Assembly: GCA_001508595.1 (NCBI GenBank)
Contig: LGHA01000014.1
Span: 1-14,970 of the forward strand
Length of the DNA: 14,970 bases
Direction of reading: 5' to 3'
From: Anaerolineaceae bacterium 46_22
GTDB taxonomy: Bacteria > Chloroflexota > Anaerolineae > Anaerolineales > Anaerolineaceae
The notes beneath the pieces were generated by a model. It saw only the letters and a list, made by a program, of their open reading frames with translations, was not told the DNA's origin and ran no database searches. This document shows positions 1-6,781 of this stretch, one piece after another. Position 1 is the stretch's first letter, and each line of letters begins with the position of its first letter. A program made the translations under genes and the position numbers.

Positions 1-210
1 CCGACACAAACCCCAACCCACACGCCGACTTTAACACCGACGCCAAGTCCCACCATTACGCCGACTGACATGGATACGCCTACTGCAACACCCACGAGAA
101 CACCAACACAGGCACCAACACAGGCACCTACATCTACGCAGAACCCAACTAGCACGCCAACAGAATCACCTTCTGCAACGCCTTCGGTGACAGACACCAC
201 CGGGGGCTAA
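1..210 (+). CDS. C-terminal tail of a Thr/Pro-rich repetitive protein (5' end outside window)
   Basis: Frame 1 is open from the first base to a TAA at 208-210 and gives 69 residues made almost wholly of Thr, Pro, Ser, Ala and Gln, in PT/TPT repeats that end in DTTGG. At the DNA level there is short tandem repetition around 100-131, with a 12-base unit GCACCAACACAG and its near copy. Such Thr-Pro runs are common as flexible, probably glycosylated stalks or tails of secreted or surface proteins in Anaerolineae. Only this low-complexity end is present, so no domain or enzymatic role can be named. No sorting motif or membrane anchor follows the repeats, which makes it a free C-terminus rather than a wall-anchored one. 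The gene converges with the minus-strand gene that ends 6 bases further on, and I see no terminator hairpin between them. Confidence 0.8.
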   Translation, partial: PTQTPTHTPTLTPTPSPTITPTDMDTPTATPTRTPTQAPTQAPTSTQNPTSTPTESPSATPSVTDTTGG

Positions 211-216
211 GACTCG

Positions 217-2454
217 TTAAAATAAAGCTAATTGTGATGCGCGGTACTCAGGAGGGTCAATTTGGATTTGTTCAATAAACAAATCTCGGGTCAGTAACGC
301 GTTTGCGTCTAAATCCCGGATGAGACGGAATTTTACTGTGAGAAAATTGTGATCCAGTATTTCGCCTAATATTGGATCACGTTGTTTTTTGTATGCGAGA
401 AGATTTGCCCGACTGCCAGGGATAACCAGTACATTTGTCCGGGTATATCCATTATTTTCCCAAATAAGTTTTGATACGATGGCGGTTGATAACACGTGAA
501 AGCTGTAATCTGGCTTGCCATCAAGATCGTCAAGCCATAGAATTGGGTTATCCCCCCGGCTTTTATAATTCAGTCTTTCACCCATATCTAATAGAATTTT
601 ACGAATTTTGTTCACCTCAGCTTCTCTAAGTTCTGCCTTTTCGTTTTCCCGCAAACGCCAGATGTGATCTTTCTGATTGATAAGTTCAGCGTAAGAGTCG
701 AGACAGTTTAGCAAGGCTTTGTCCCCTGGTGTGAATCGGCCTGGAAAAGTTTGATAAACAAAGGTTTTAAGATCCTGGGCTGTTGTTTCTTGAACTTCAA
801 AAAGGTACTTGAGAAGGCTTTGTTCAACACGATCAATCAAGGATGTTGACTGCTTCGATGGATTTTTTAGCCTCCAATCTGTGGTTTCAATCGAGGCTGT
901 TTCTGCCCCAATTCTGATTAAGAGATCTCCTTCTGTAAACAGGGATTCAATCCATTTTTGAGTCTCGGAGGCTGCATTATTTGGGTTTTGAAGAAAAATA
1001 TCCAGGGCAAGCTTGTGTTCACTTGCTAATCCCGTGATCGCTGAAGTGTGGATTTGTTGATAACTTGCGGGTTCACCCTTTTGGTTCAGGTAATCTCTCA
1101 CAGATTGGTGGGCAATTTTAATTGCTGAAGCAGGTAGATCATGATGGCGTGGGTTTGGATTCTTATGCCAGTGGCATTGCGCTATTTGGTCATCCAAAGA
1201 ATGGGCGAAGGCCGACAGGGTCAGACCGGATGTCTCAGCTGCCATCAACGCAGCTAATAAGAGCATTGGCTCATTTTCGGCGATAAGCCCATATAGTTTT
1301 AGGTCGGGATGGTAGAAATCCTTAAAGGTATCGAAAACAGCTTTCAGTGCGTTGGTGTGCCAGTTCCAATCATAGCGCTGCCGAAAAAGGACATTTCGGA
1401 TCGGTGTTATTGCTTCCTGACCCCATATCCATCCCGTCCACAAGGCTGAAAGCGTCCAGAAAGCCTGGTTTGGTCTTGGAATAGCGGCGAAGATTGCGGA
1501 AAAGAATCCTTGATCTGGTTGCGGCGTCAGCTCTCTTATGCGTCCGGGAAACAAGAAAATCCCCGGGTCTTCTGAATAAGATTCGCCCCAGTTCTGTAGT
1601 GGGATTGGGGTCGAAAGGACTTGCCACGACTTGATTGACTCTTCGAGAACCTTCCAGAGATTCCGCTCCTGGTAAACGTTGGGAACGACAATTTGTCGTG
1701 GACGATTTCGAGGTGAGGGGTATGCCCATAAGGTATTGCCCAAATCAGCGGCGGATAGGATTAGCGCAATTAGCAGATCACGGCGTCTTGCGCTTTGATC
1801 CAGGCTGTTGAGTTTATTGATGATGGTTTGTAAGATAATGATTGGTCGTGGTGGATAAGCGTTAAGGGCGTTCAAGACCTGGGATCGCAGCTTTTCATCG
1901 TTGCCAACTATCCTGTTAAGGGCACGTGCCTGGTGGAGTTGAATGGATGGCAAGGTGCCCATGATTTCCTTGTCTTCAGATGTGACTTCCTGTTCGCCGG
2001 CAGCACCACAAAAAGGGCACTCAACCTGGGCTTGAAAGGGATAATCTGCCCCTTTTTCCCAAAGAAAGGAATCGGCTTCGATGCGGTGTTTACAATTAGC
2101 ACACCTTACGTGATACAGGCTCCGAATGTAGGGCTCCATGCGCTCATCGCCTTTGGGTGCAACTGCCAGGTCTTGCAGCGATGCGATTAATTCCGATTCC
2201 TGGGGAGCGGTGGCGATAATTTTCAGCATAAAAGCATGGATTGGGTTGTTGACGGTGGTCAGAACCTGGAATCCGGCAGATGCGATTTCTACAGGGACCA
2301 TGGGATTAAAACCAAAGGGATCAAGCACCCTGTCTCTTGGTGAGAGATATTTCAGGCACCATTCACTTACCATGCCGCTGGGGATTGGCGGTAAAAACCG
2401 CCCAAGCGGCAGGTCCGGGATTGAACCTTTGCCGGGGATATAAGGTATGTCCAT
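217..2454 (-). CDS. DNA-methylase-like protein with Zn ribbon and degenerate catalytic motif
   Basis: A 745-residue protein read from ATG at 2454. The N-terminus looks like an adenine-specific (DUF1156-like) DNA methylase. LDPFGFNP (residues 44-51) sits where the SAM-binding motif I (DPFxGxGT) would be, followed by NNPI (69-72). A Zn-ribbon is suggested by Cys118, Cys121, Cys146 and Cys149 (CANC and CPFC). Residues 319-345 read SAIFAAIPRPNQAFW and continue Trp-rich. This resembles the region around the DPPY motif IV, but with DPPY replaced by AIPRPN. The C-terminal half (about 440-745) has features I associate with these proteins (FPGRFTPGDK at 570-579, WRLRENE at 599-605) but no domain I can name. 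With both motif I and motif IV altered, methyl transfer is doubtful; binding of nucleic acid or nucleotide is possible. No restriction endonuclease is adjacent. The start lies 85 bases downstream of the GH13 gene on the same strand, so they may be cotranscribed; only a weak AG-rich site precedes the ATG. The gene call is firm, the family assignment tentative. Confidence 0.6.
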   Translation of the reverse strand: MDIPYIPGKGSIPDLPLGRFLPPIPSGMVSEWCLKYLSPRDRVLDPFGFNPMVPVEIASAGFQVLTTVNNPIHAFMLKIIATAPQESELIASLQDLAVAPKGDERMEPYIRSLYHVRCANCKHRIEADSFLWEKGADYPFQAQVECPFCGAAGEQEVTSEDKEIMGTLPSIQLHQARALNRIVGNDEKLRSQVLNALNAYPPRPIIILQTIINKLNSLDQSARRRDLLIALILSAADLGNTLWAYPSPRNRPRQIVVPNVYQERNLWKVLEESIKSWQVLSTPIPLQNWGESYSEDPGIFLFPGRIRELTPQPDQGFFSAIFAAIPRPNQAFWTLSALWTGWIWGQEAITPIRNVLFRQRYDWNWHTNALKAVFDTFKDFYHPDLKLYGLIAENEPMLLLAALMAAETSGLTLSAFAHSLDDQIAQCHWHKNPNPRHHDLPASAIKIAHQSVRDYLNQKGEPASYQQIHTSAITGLASEHKLALDIFLQNPNNAASETQKWIESLFTEGDLLIRIGAETASIETTDWRLKNPSKQSTSLIDRVEQSLLKYLFEVQETTAQDLKTFVYQTFPGRFTPGDKALLNCLDSYAELINQKDHIWRLRENEKAELREAEVNKIRKILLDMGERLNYKSRGDNPILWLDDLDGKPDYSFHVLSTAIVSKLIWENNGYTRTNVLVIPGSRANLLAYKKQRDPILGEILDHNFLTVKFRLIRDLDANALLTRDLFIEQIQIDPPEYRASQLALF

Positions 2455-2539
2455 CGAAACTTTCTTTTTAAGTCGAGCTTCCGATGTGTGTGTGATGCTG
2501 TTCTCGATTGTAATCGTTTAAAGACGAACTTTCTTGAAA

Positions 2540-4120
2540 TCAGTCTTTAAGTTTGAGGATATGAACTTGATACGGATTAATTTTTAACAATTTATTTTCT
2601 GTTGTCTGGTTATCAAATAACGAAACCCAGTCGCCATCAGGCAGCTGATAAGTCAGCTCACGACTGGAAAAATTTAAAATCACTATTATTTTGTCAGCAC
2701 CTAAGGTTCTGGTAAAGGCGAGGAGATGCCCCGGATCTGTAATTGCTGGATTGAAATCCCCACGTTGTAAGGCGGGTTCATTTTTCCGGATTCGGATGAT
2801 GTTTTTTACAAAGTTCAGGATCGAATCCGGGTCGGCTGTTTGACTTTCAACATTTCTCTCATTGAAATTTGAATGGACTGGCAGCCAGGGTTCTATTATG
2901 GAAAAACCAGCGTTTTCTTCATCGTTCCACTGCATGGGGGATCGGCAGCCATCCCGCCCTTTGAATAGTGGCCAAAAAGTTTTACCGATGGGGTCTTTTA
3001 TATCAGATTTCTTTCGAATTGGAATGTCCCGCATACCGATTTCTTCACCATAATACATGAAAGGCGTCCCTTTTACTGTCAGAAGCATTGCAGCAGCAAC
3101 TTTCGCCCGCCTGTCATCCTCGCCAAAGCAATAGCGAGAGGCAGTGCGTGTCATATCATGGTTGCTGAGAAAATTATTTGGCCAGGCATTCACTGATAAG
3201 GATTGATACCATTCAGTCAATGATGTTAAGAATCGTTTGGGATGCCAGCGATTTTCTGCAAATTTAAAGTTAAAGGCAGCGTGAAGTTTGTCATTCCCGC
3301 AGTAATTGGCTGTTCGTTCTGTATCTGCCAGGAAGGTTTCGCCCACGACATATGTCTGGTCGTATTGATCTAAAATATCGCGAATATCCTTCAATAAGGG
3401 CATCATCTCGGGTTGGCTGACATCATGGATATGCTCCTGGCGGTCAAAAGCACGAATGCCAAATTTCGGCGGGTTATCTTTGAATTCCGGATCTTTGAAG
3501 TAAGCATTAAAGACATCAAGCCTAAAGCCGTCAACACCTTTGTCAAGCCAGAAGCGGAAAACATCCAGCATCTCCTGTCGAATGTCCGGGTTTCGCCAGT
3601 TAAGATCGGGTTGTTCCTTGTAAAACATGTGATAGTAATACTGTCCCAGGTCGGGATCATACTCCCAGGCTGATCCACCAAAGATCGCCTGCCAATTATT
3701 GGGCGGGTCGCCGTTTGGTTTGGGATCCTGCCAGAGATACCAATCGTAATAGGGGTTATCCTTCGATTTATTTGATTCAAGGAACCAGGGATGTTGATCG
3801 GAAGTATGGTTGAGCACTAAATCCAGGATGATGTGGATCTTTCTGCGTTTTGCTTCCTCAATCAATTGTGAAAAATCAGCCATCGTGCCAAATTTTGGAT
3901 CGATATCCTTATAATTTGCCACGTCATAACCGAAATCAACATCAGGTGAAGGAAATATCGGTGACAGCCAAATGGCATCGATACCCAGGTTCTCTAAATA
4001 ATCGAGCCGGCTGATAATCCCTTTTAGGTCACCAATGCCATCATCATTTGCATCCATAAAAGAACGTGGATAAATTTGGTAAATGATACCGTCACGCCAC
4101 CACAAGAATTCATCTGTCAT
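2540..4120 (-). CDS. GH13 alpha-glucosidase, oligo-1,6-glucosidase type
   Basis: A cytoplasmic glycoside hydrolase family 13 enzyme (526 residues, normal length, no signal peptide) that should release glucose from the non-reducing end of short alpha-glucosides such as isomaltose-type oligosaccharides. The four GH13 regions are visible: DLVLNHTS (100-107), GFRLDV (198-203, nucleophile Asp202), VVGETF (258-263, acid Glu261) and FLSNHD (317-322, Asp322). QPDLNW (170-175) is the marker of the oligo-1,6-glucosidase subgroup. The N-terminal DANDDGIGD (23-31) matches the metal-binding loop of this group. Val203 after the nucleophile is the residue associated in this family with alpha-1,6 preference; Thr or Ala there goes with alpha-1,4. 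I chose ATG at 4120 over the in-frame ATG at 4144 because a perfect GGAGG lies 7 bases before it and the protein then begins MTDEFLWWRDGIIYQIYPRS, the family's usual start. Trehalose synthase and dextran glucosidase are close relatives, so exact substrate is open. Confidence 0.9.
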   Translation of the reverse strand: MTDEFLWWRDGIIYQIYPRSFMDANDDGIGDLKGIISRLDYLENLGIDAIWLSPIFPSPDVDFGYDVANYKDIDPKFGTMADFSQLIEEAKRRKIHIILDLVLNHTSDQHPWFLESNKSKDNPYYDWYLWQDPKPNGDPPNNWQAIFGGSAWEYDPDLGQYYYHMFYKEQPDLNWRNPDIRQEMLDVFRFWLDKGVDGFRLDVFNAYFKDPEFKDNPPKFGIRAFDRQEHIHDVSQPEMMPLLKDIRDILDQYDQTYVVGETFLADTERTANYCGNDKLHAAFNFKFAENRWHPKRFLTSLTEWYQSLSVNAWPNNFLSNHDMTRTASRYCFGEDDRRAKVAAAMLLTVKGTPFMYYGEEIGMRDIPIRKKSDIKDPIGKTFWPLFKGRDGCRSPMQWNDEENAGFSIIEPWLPVHSNFNERNVESQTADPDSILNFVKNIIRIRKNEPALQRGDFNPAITDPGHLLAFTRTLGADKIIVILNFSSRELTYQLPDGDWVSLFDNQTTENKLLKINPYQVHILKLKD

Positions 4121-4127
4121 TCTTCGT

Positions 4128-4132
4128 CCTCC
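4128..4132 (-). promoter_or_regulatory. Shine-Dalgarno GGAGG deciding the GH13 start
   Basis: On the minus strand GGAGG is followed by 7 bases and ATG at 4120. The longer in-frame ATG at 4144 lies upstream of this site and has nothing comparable before it, so it is unlikely to be used. Confidence 0.8.
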
Positions 4133-4154
4133 GCTCGAATCCAATTTCGATTAA

Positions 4155-4182
4155 ATTATAGTAGATTATTGTCTCTTCGCAA
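4155..4182 (-). promoter_or_regulatory. Sigma70-type promoter for the GH13 gene
   Basis: On the minus strand TTGCGA (4182-4177) is followed by a 16-base spacer and a perfect TATAAT (4160-4155). It lies about 35 bases upstream of the chosen GH13 start and points away from the nusA operon. The -35 is imperfect but the -10 is consensus. No operator-like inverted repeat is evident around it. Confidence 0.6.
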
Positions 4183-4280
4183 AATCAAACCGGAACTTTC
4201 TTTGATATCTTCATTGAGTTTAGTTTAGTATATTTGAGTGCAAATATGGAAAATTTATGCCTGGCAGCGCATTAATTCCC

Positions 4281-4309
4281 TTGCACCTCATCTTGATATG
4301 TGCTAAAAT
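4281..4309 (+). promoter_or_regulatory. Extended -10 promoter of the nusA operon
   Basis: TTGCAC (4281-4286), a 17-base spacer, then TAAAAT (4304-4309) preceded by TGC, an extended -10. Transcription would begin near 4316, giving a leader of about 110 bases before nusA that carries the two hairpins listed next. Confidence 0.65.
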
Positions 4310-4322
4310 CACAGGTGAGTTG

Positions 4323-4342
4323 ATAAGCCTCGGCTTATTTTT
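4323..4342 (+). promoter_or_regulatory. Leader hairpin 1 with U-run before nusA
   Basis: ATAAGC - CTCG - GCTTAT forms a 6-bp stem (extendable by C4329-G4332) with a tetraloop, and is followed by TTTTT overlapping the 3' base of the stem. It lies just after the predicted transcription start. The stem is short and AT-rich, so as a terminator it would be weak; it could act as a pause or attenuation element, or be a transcript-end stabiliser. Confidence 0.4.
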
Positions 4343-4357
4343 CATACCCTTTACGTC

Positions 4358-4382
4358 GAAAAGTGGGTTCCCCCCACTTTTC
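4358..4382 (+). promoter_or_regulatory. Leader hairpin 2 before nusA, resembling the rimP leader
   Basis: GAAAAGTGGG (4358-4367) and CCCACTTTTC (4373-4382) form a perfect 10-bp stem with a 5-base loop, followed by TTTG. It is 45 bases before the nusA ATG. In Firmicutes a stem of the type AAGTGGG/CCCACTT lies in the leader of the rimP-nusA operon and is described as the rimP leader. Here the same kind of stem precedes nusA directly. Likely a cis-regulatory or attenuator element of the operon; homology to the rimP leader is inference from shape and sequence only. Confidence 0.55.
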
Positions 4383-4427
4383 TTTGTATCAAGCAAGTTT
4401 TGTTAGTTATTTGGAGTAAGTGGAAAC

Positions 4428-6320
4428 ATGAAAAGTGAATTTGCGCTAGCATTTAATGAAGTTGTTGAGGATCGACAGCTATCCAGAGATGTGATTCTGG
4501 ACGCGCTTGAATCAGCAATGGTTTCAGCCTATCGCAGGGCTGTTAATGCTTCTAACGCGCAGTTAGTTGAAGCAAAAGTTGATCTGGATTCCGGAGATGT
4601 ACGGATATTCGCGGAAAAAGAAGTTGTTGAAGATGTTCAAAATGAACAAACCGAAGTTTTGTTAAGTGAAGCCAAAAAGGTAGAACCTGAGGCAGAACTT
4701 GGTGATATGGTTGTTGTGGATACAACGCCTGAAGATTTTGGGCGTGTTGCTGCACAAACGGCACGTCAGGTCATTCAACAGCGCATTCGGGAAGCAGAAC
4801 GCGAGATTCAATATGAGTATTTCGCCAAGCAAGTTGGCGAGATCGTCAGTGGTGTTGTGCAGGCGATCAGCGGCCGTGGCGCGACCATTGGTTTGGATAA
4901 AAAGGCTGAAGGCACCATGCTTCGGAAGGACATGATCCCACGAGAACGATTACGCGTTCATGACCGCATCCGCTGCCTTATTTATGATGTTAAAGAAAGC
5001 GGCCGAGGCCCGATGATCTATCTTTCTCGTGCGCATCGCAAATTCCTGCGTCGTTTGTTGGAAAACGAAGTTCCTGAAATTTATCACGGTGTTGTCGAAA
5101 TTCGATCGATCGCCCGTGAACCCGGTCAGCGGGCAAAAGTTGCTGTCTCCGCAACACAGCAGGGCATTGACCCTGTTGGCGCCTGTGTAGGGGTGCGCGG
5201 TGTCCGAATTCAGGCGATTGTCCGTGAGCTGAGCGATGAAAAAATTGATGTGATTGAGTGGAGCAGTGATGCTGCGGCTTTCATTGCCAAAGCAATCAGC
5301 CCGGCTCGTGTGGTTGGCGTTTATTTGTCTGAAACTGAGGAAGATGGAAGAACAGCGACTGTTGTTGTTCCAGAGGACCAGCTTTCACTTGCAATTGGGC
5401 GGGACGGTCAAAATGCCCGATTGGCTGCCAAACTAACAGGCTGGCGAATTGATATCAAGAGCCAGGTTGAAGCAGCGGGCGAATCACTTAAGAAACTACA
5501 GGAAGACCAACAATACCAGGAAATGGCAGCTCGCGAAGCTGAGGCAATGGAGAAAATTGCTATCATGCTTGAAAAGAAAGCAGAAGGACGACCGCTGCCC
5601 CCTGAAGATTACGACTTCATGGCAAAATTCATCGACCGCGTGGAAAAACGGGTTGAGAAGAAACGACGTGAAGAGGACATTGAAGAACAACGACGTTATG
5701 AAGAAGCCCTGGCTACAGTTCCTGAATTGACCTTTGAAATTGACATTCTCAATGTGGATTTGAAAGAACACATCCTTTTCATCTTGCAGGAAGCAGGCAT
5801 TGATACCCTGGGTGATCTCGTGCTGCAAATGCGGCTCGATTCAGATAAAATCCTTGCATTGAACGGCATTGGTCCAAAATCCTTTGAGGAAATAGCTGAA
5901 CTGACCGATGCTTTGCGAGTCTCACCGGAAGAAAAGATTGTTGTCGAAGCTGAGGAAGTGGTACAGCCAGAAGAAGAACCGGCAGATCAGGCAGTTATTG
6001 AAGAGGTTGTTGAAGAATTGCCGGCAGAGGAAGTTAAGGAACCCCTGGAAGCAGTTGTTGAAGAAGAACCTGCGGAAGAGGTCATCGAAGAAGCTGTTAA
6101 ACCGGTTAAGAAACAGCCAGTTGAAAAAGAAGAAGACGAGGAAGAAGAAGATTTCGACAAGCTCTTCTCGTATGATGCATCAAAATACGGGTATTACGAA
6201 CCTGCACCTGCCCAATTTGAAGAAGGTGAAGAAGAGGATCGTGCAAAGCCCGAAAAGAAGAAGAAGCGGAAGAAACCCCGACCACCTCGAGAAGATATGG
6301 ACGATTGGGAAGATTGGTAA
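4428..6320 (+). CDS. nusA: Transcription termination/antitermination factor NusA with long charged tail
   Basis: A 630-residue NusA, which binds RNA polymerase and nascent RNA and modulates pausing, termination and antitermination. The NusA N-terminal domain spans about 1-130, the S1 domain about 135-200, and the two KH domains about 205-345 (GVRGVRIQ at 255-262; AIGRDGQNARL at 322-332). A charged linker leads to a helix-hairpin-helix module at about 436-496 (AGIDTLGDL, LNGIGPKSFEEI) that resembles the alpha-CTD/NusA acidic-repeat fold. Residues about 500-630 are a low-complexity tail: Glu/Val-rich repeats, then DFDKLFSYD and YYEPAP, a Lys/Arg cluster (KKKKRKK), and the acidic-aromatic end DDWEDW. 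NusA without such additions is about 350-500 residues. The start follows GGAG 11 bases upstream and MKSEFALAF is typical. It opens the translation operon; rimP, its usual upstream partner, is missing. Confidence 0.96.
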   Translation: MKSEFALAFNEVVEDRQLSRDVILDALESAMVSAYRRAVNASNAQLVEAKVDLDSGDVRIFAEKEVVEDVQNEQTEVLLSEAKKVEPEAELGDMVVVDTTPEDFGRVAAQTARQVIQQRIREAEREIQYEYFAKQVGEIVSGVVQAISGRGATIGLDKKAEGTMLRKDMIPRERLRVHDRIRCLIYDVKESGRGPMIYLSRAHRKFLRRLLENEVPEIYHGVVEIRSIAREPGQRAKVAVSATQQGIDPVGACVGVRGVRIQAIVRELSDEKIDVIEWSSDAAAFIAKAISPARVVGVYLSETEEDGRTATVVVPEDQLSLAIGRDGQNARLAAKLTGWRIDIKSQVEAAGESLKKLQEDQQYQEMAAREAEAMEKIAIMLEKKAEGRPLPPEDYDFMAKFIDRVEKRVEKKRREEDIEEQRRYEEALATVPELTFEIDILNVDLKEHILFILQEAGIDTLGDLVLQMRLDSDKILALNGIGPKSFEEIAELTDALRVSPEEKIVVEAEEVVQPEEEPADQAVIEEVVEELPAEEVKEPLEAVVEEEPAEEVIEEAVKPVKKQPVEKEEDEEEEDFDKLFSYDASKYGYYEPAPAQFEEGEEEDRAKPEKKKKRKKPRPPREDMDDWEDW

Positions 6321-6353
6321 ATTTTAAAAAATTTATACATGAGTAGCGATTAG

Positions 6354-6680
6354 ATGGTCAAAAAACCAAAGCGTCGAAGTAAACATGTACCAAGAAGAAC
6401 ATGTGTTGGCTGCAGAGAAGTCCTGTCAAAACGCTCAATGATCAGAGTTGTCAATGGGCCAGAGGGGGTTAAGGTAGACATCACCGGCAAGGCGCATGGC
6501 AGGGGAGCGTATTTACACGACAAACGATCTTGCTGGTTGCGCGGAATCAATGGCTCACTTGACCATGCACTGAGGACCAGGCTGACAGATCAGGAAAAAG
6601 AAGATTTACGAACCTTTATGGAAAATCAACTTCCTGAAGAAGAACTGGTTCAACCGGGGGCAGAGGAATCGTCAAGATGA
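6354..6680 (+). CDS. ylxR: YlxR/RnpM family RNA-binding protein (DUF448)
   Basis: A 108-residue basic protein with the YlxR signature PRRTCVGCR (13-21) and GRGAYLH (49-55), placed between nusA and infB as in many bacteria. Members bind RNA, and the Bacillus protein has been reported to modulate RNase P (name RnpM). The Lys/Arg-rich N-terminus (VKKPKRRSK) fits RNA binding. Length is slightly above the usual 90 because of an acidic C-terminal extension (EEELVQPGAEE). The ATG at 6354 lies 33 bases after the nusA stop with only a weak ribosome-binding site, so translational coupling is possible. Confidence 0.93.
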   Translation: MVKKPKRRSKHVPRRTCVGCREVLSKRSMIRVVNGPEGVKVDITGKAHGRGAYLHDKRSCWLRGINGSLDHALRTRLTDQEKEDLRTFMENQLPEEELVQPGAEESSR

Positions 6681-6770
6681 GTTAAAATCATCTAATCGCT
6701 CATCAGCAAGAATAATATTTTTGGCCGCATTTTTATCTTGACGGTGAAAATGAGGTAGGGGAATACTAAT

Positions 6771-6775
6771 GGAGG
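6771..6775 (+). promoter_or_regulatory. Strong Shine-Dalgarno of infB
   Basis: GGAGG followed by 6 bases and ATG at 6782. It is the strongest ribosome-binding site in the operon and follows a 101-base gap after ylxR. Confidence 0.75.
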
Positions 6776-6781
6776 TTTTAT

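Noticed and set aside
1..210. CRISPR-like or VNTR array at the left edge
   Set aside because: The repetition is that of Thr/Pro codons in an open frame, with units too short and irregular for CRISPR repeats.
2454..2536. Repeated CGAA(A)CTTTCTT sequences flanking the gap between the GH13 and methylase-like genes
   Set aside because: The match is only about 11-12 bases, AT-rich and imperfect, and overlaps a ribosome-binding region, so chance is sufficient.
5908..6327. A 139-codon Lys/Arg-rich open frame on the plus strand over the end of nusA
   Set aside because: It is the shifted reading of the GAA/GAG-rich repeats that encode the acidic NusA tail.
6738..6766. Possible internal promoter TTGACG before infB
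   Set aside because: No convincing -10 hexamer lies 16-18 bases downstream; TACTAA is 20 bases away and the closer AATACT is poor.
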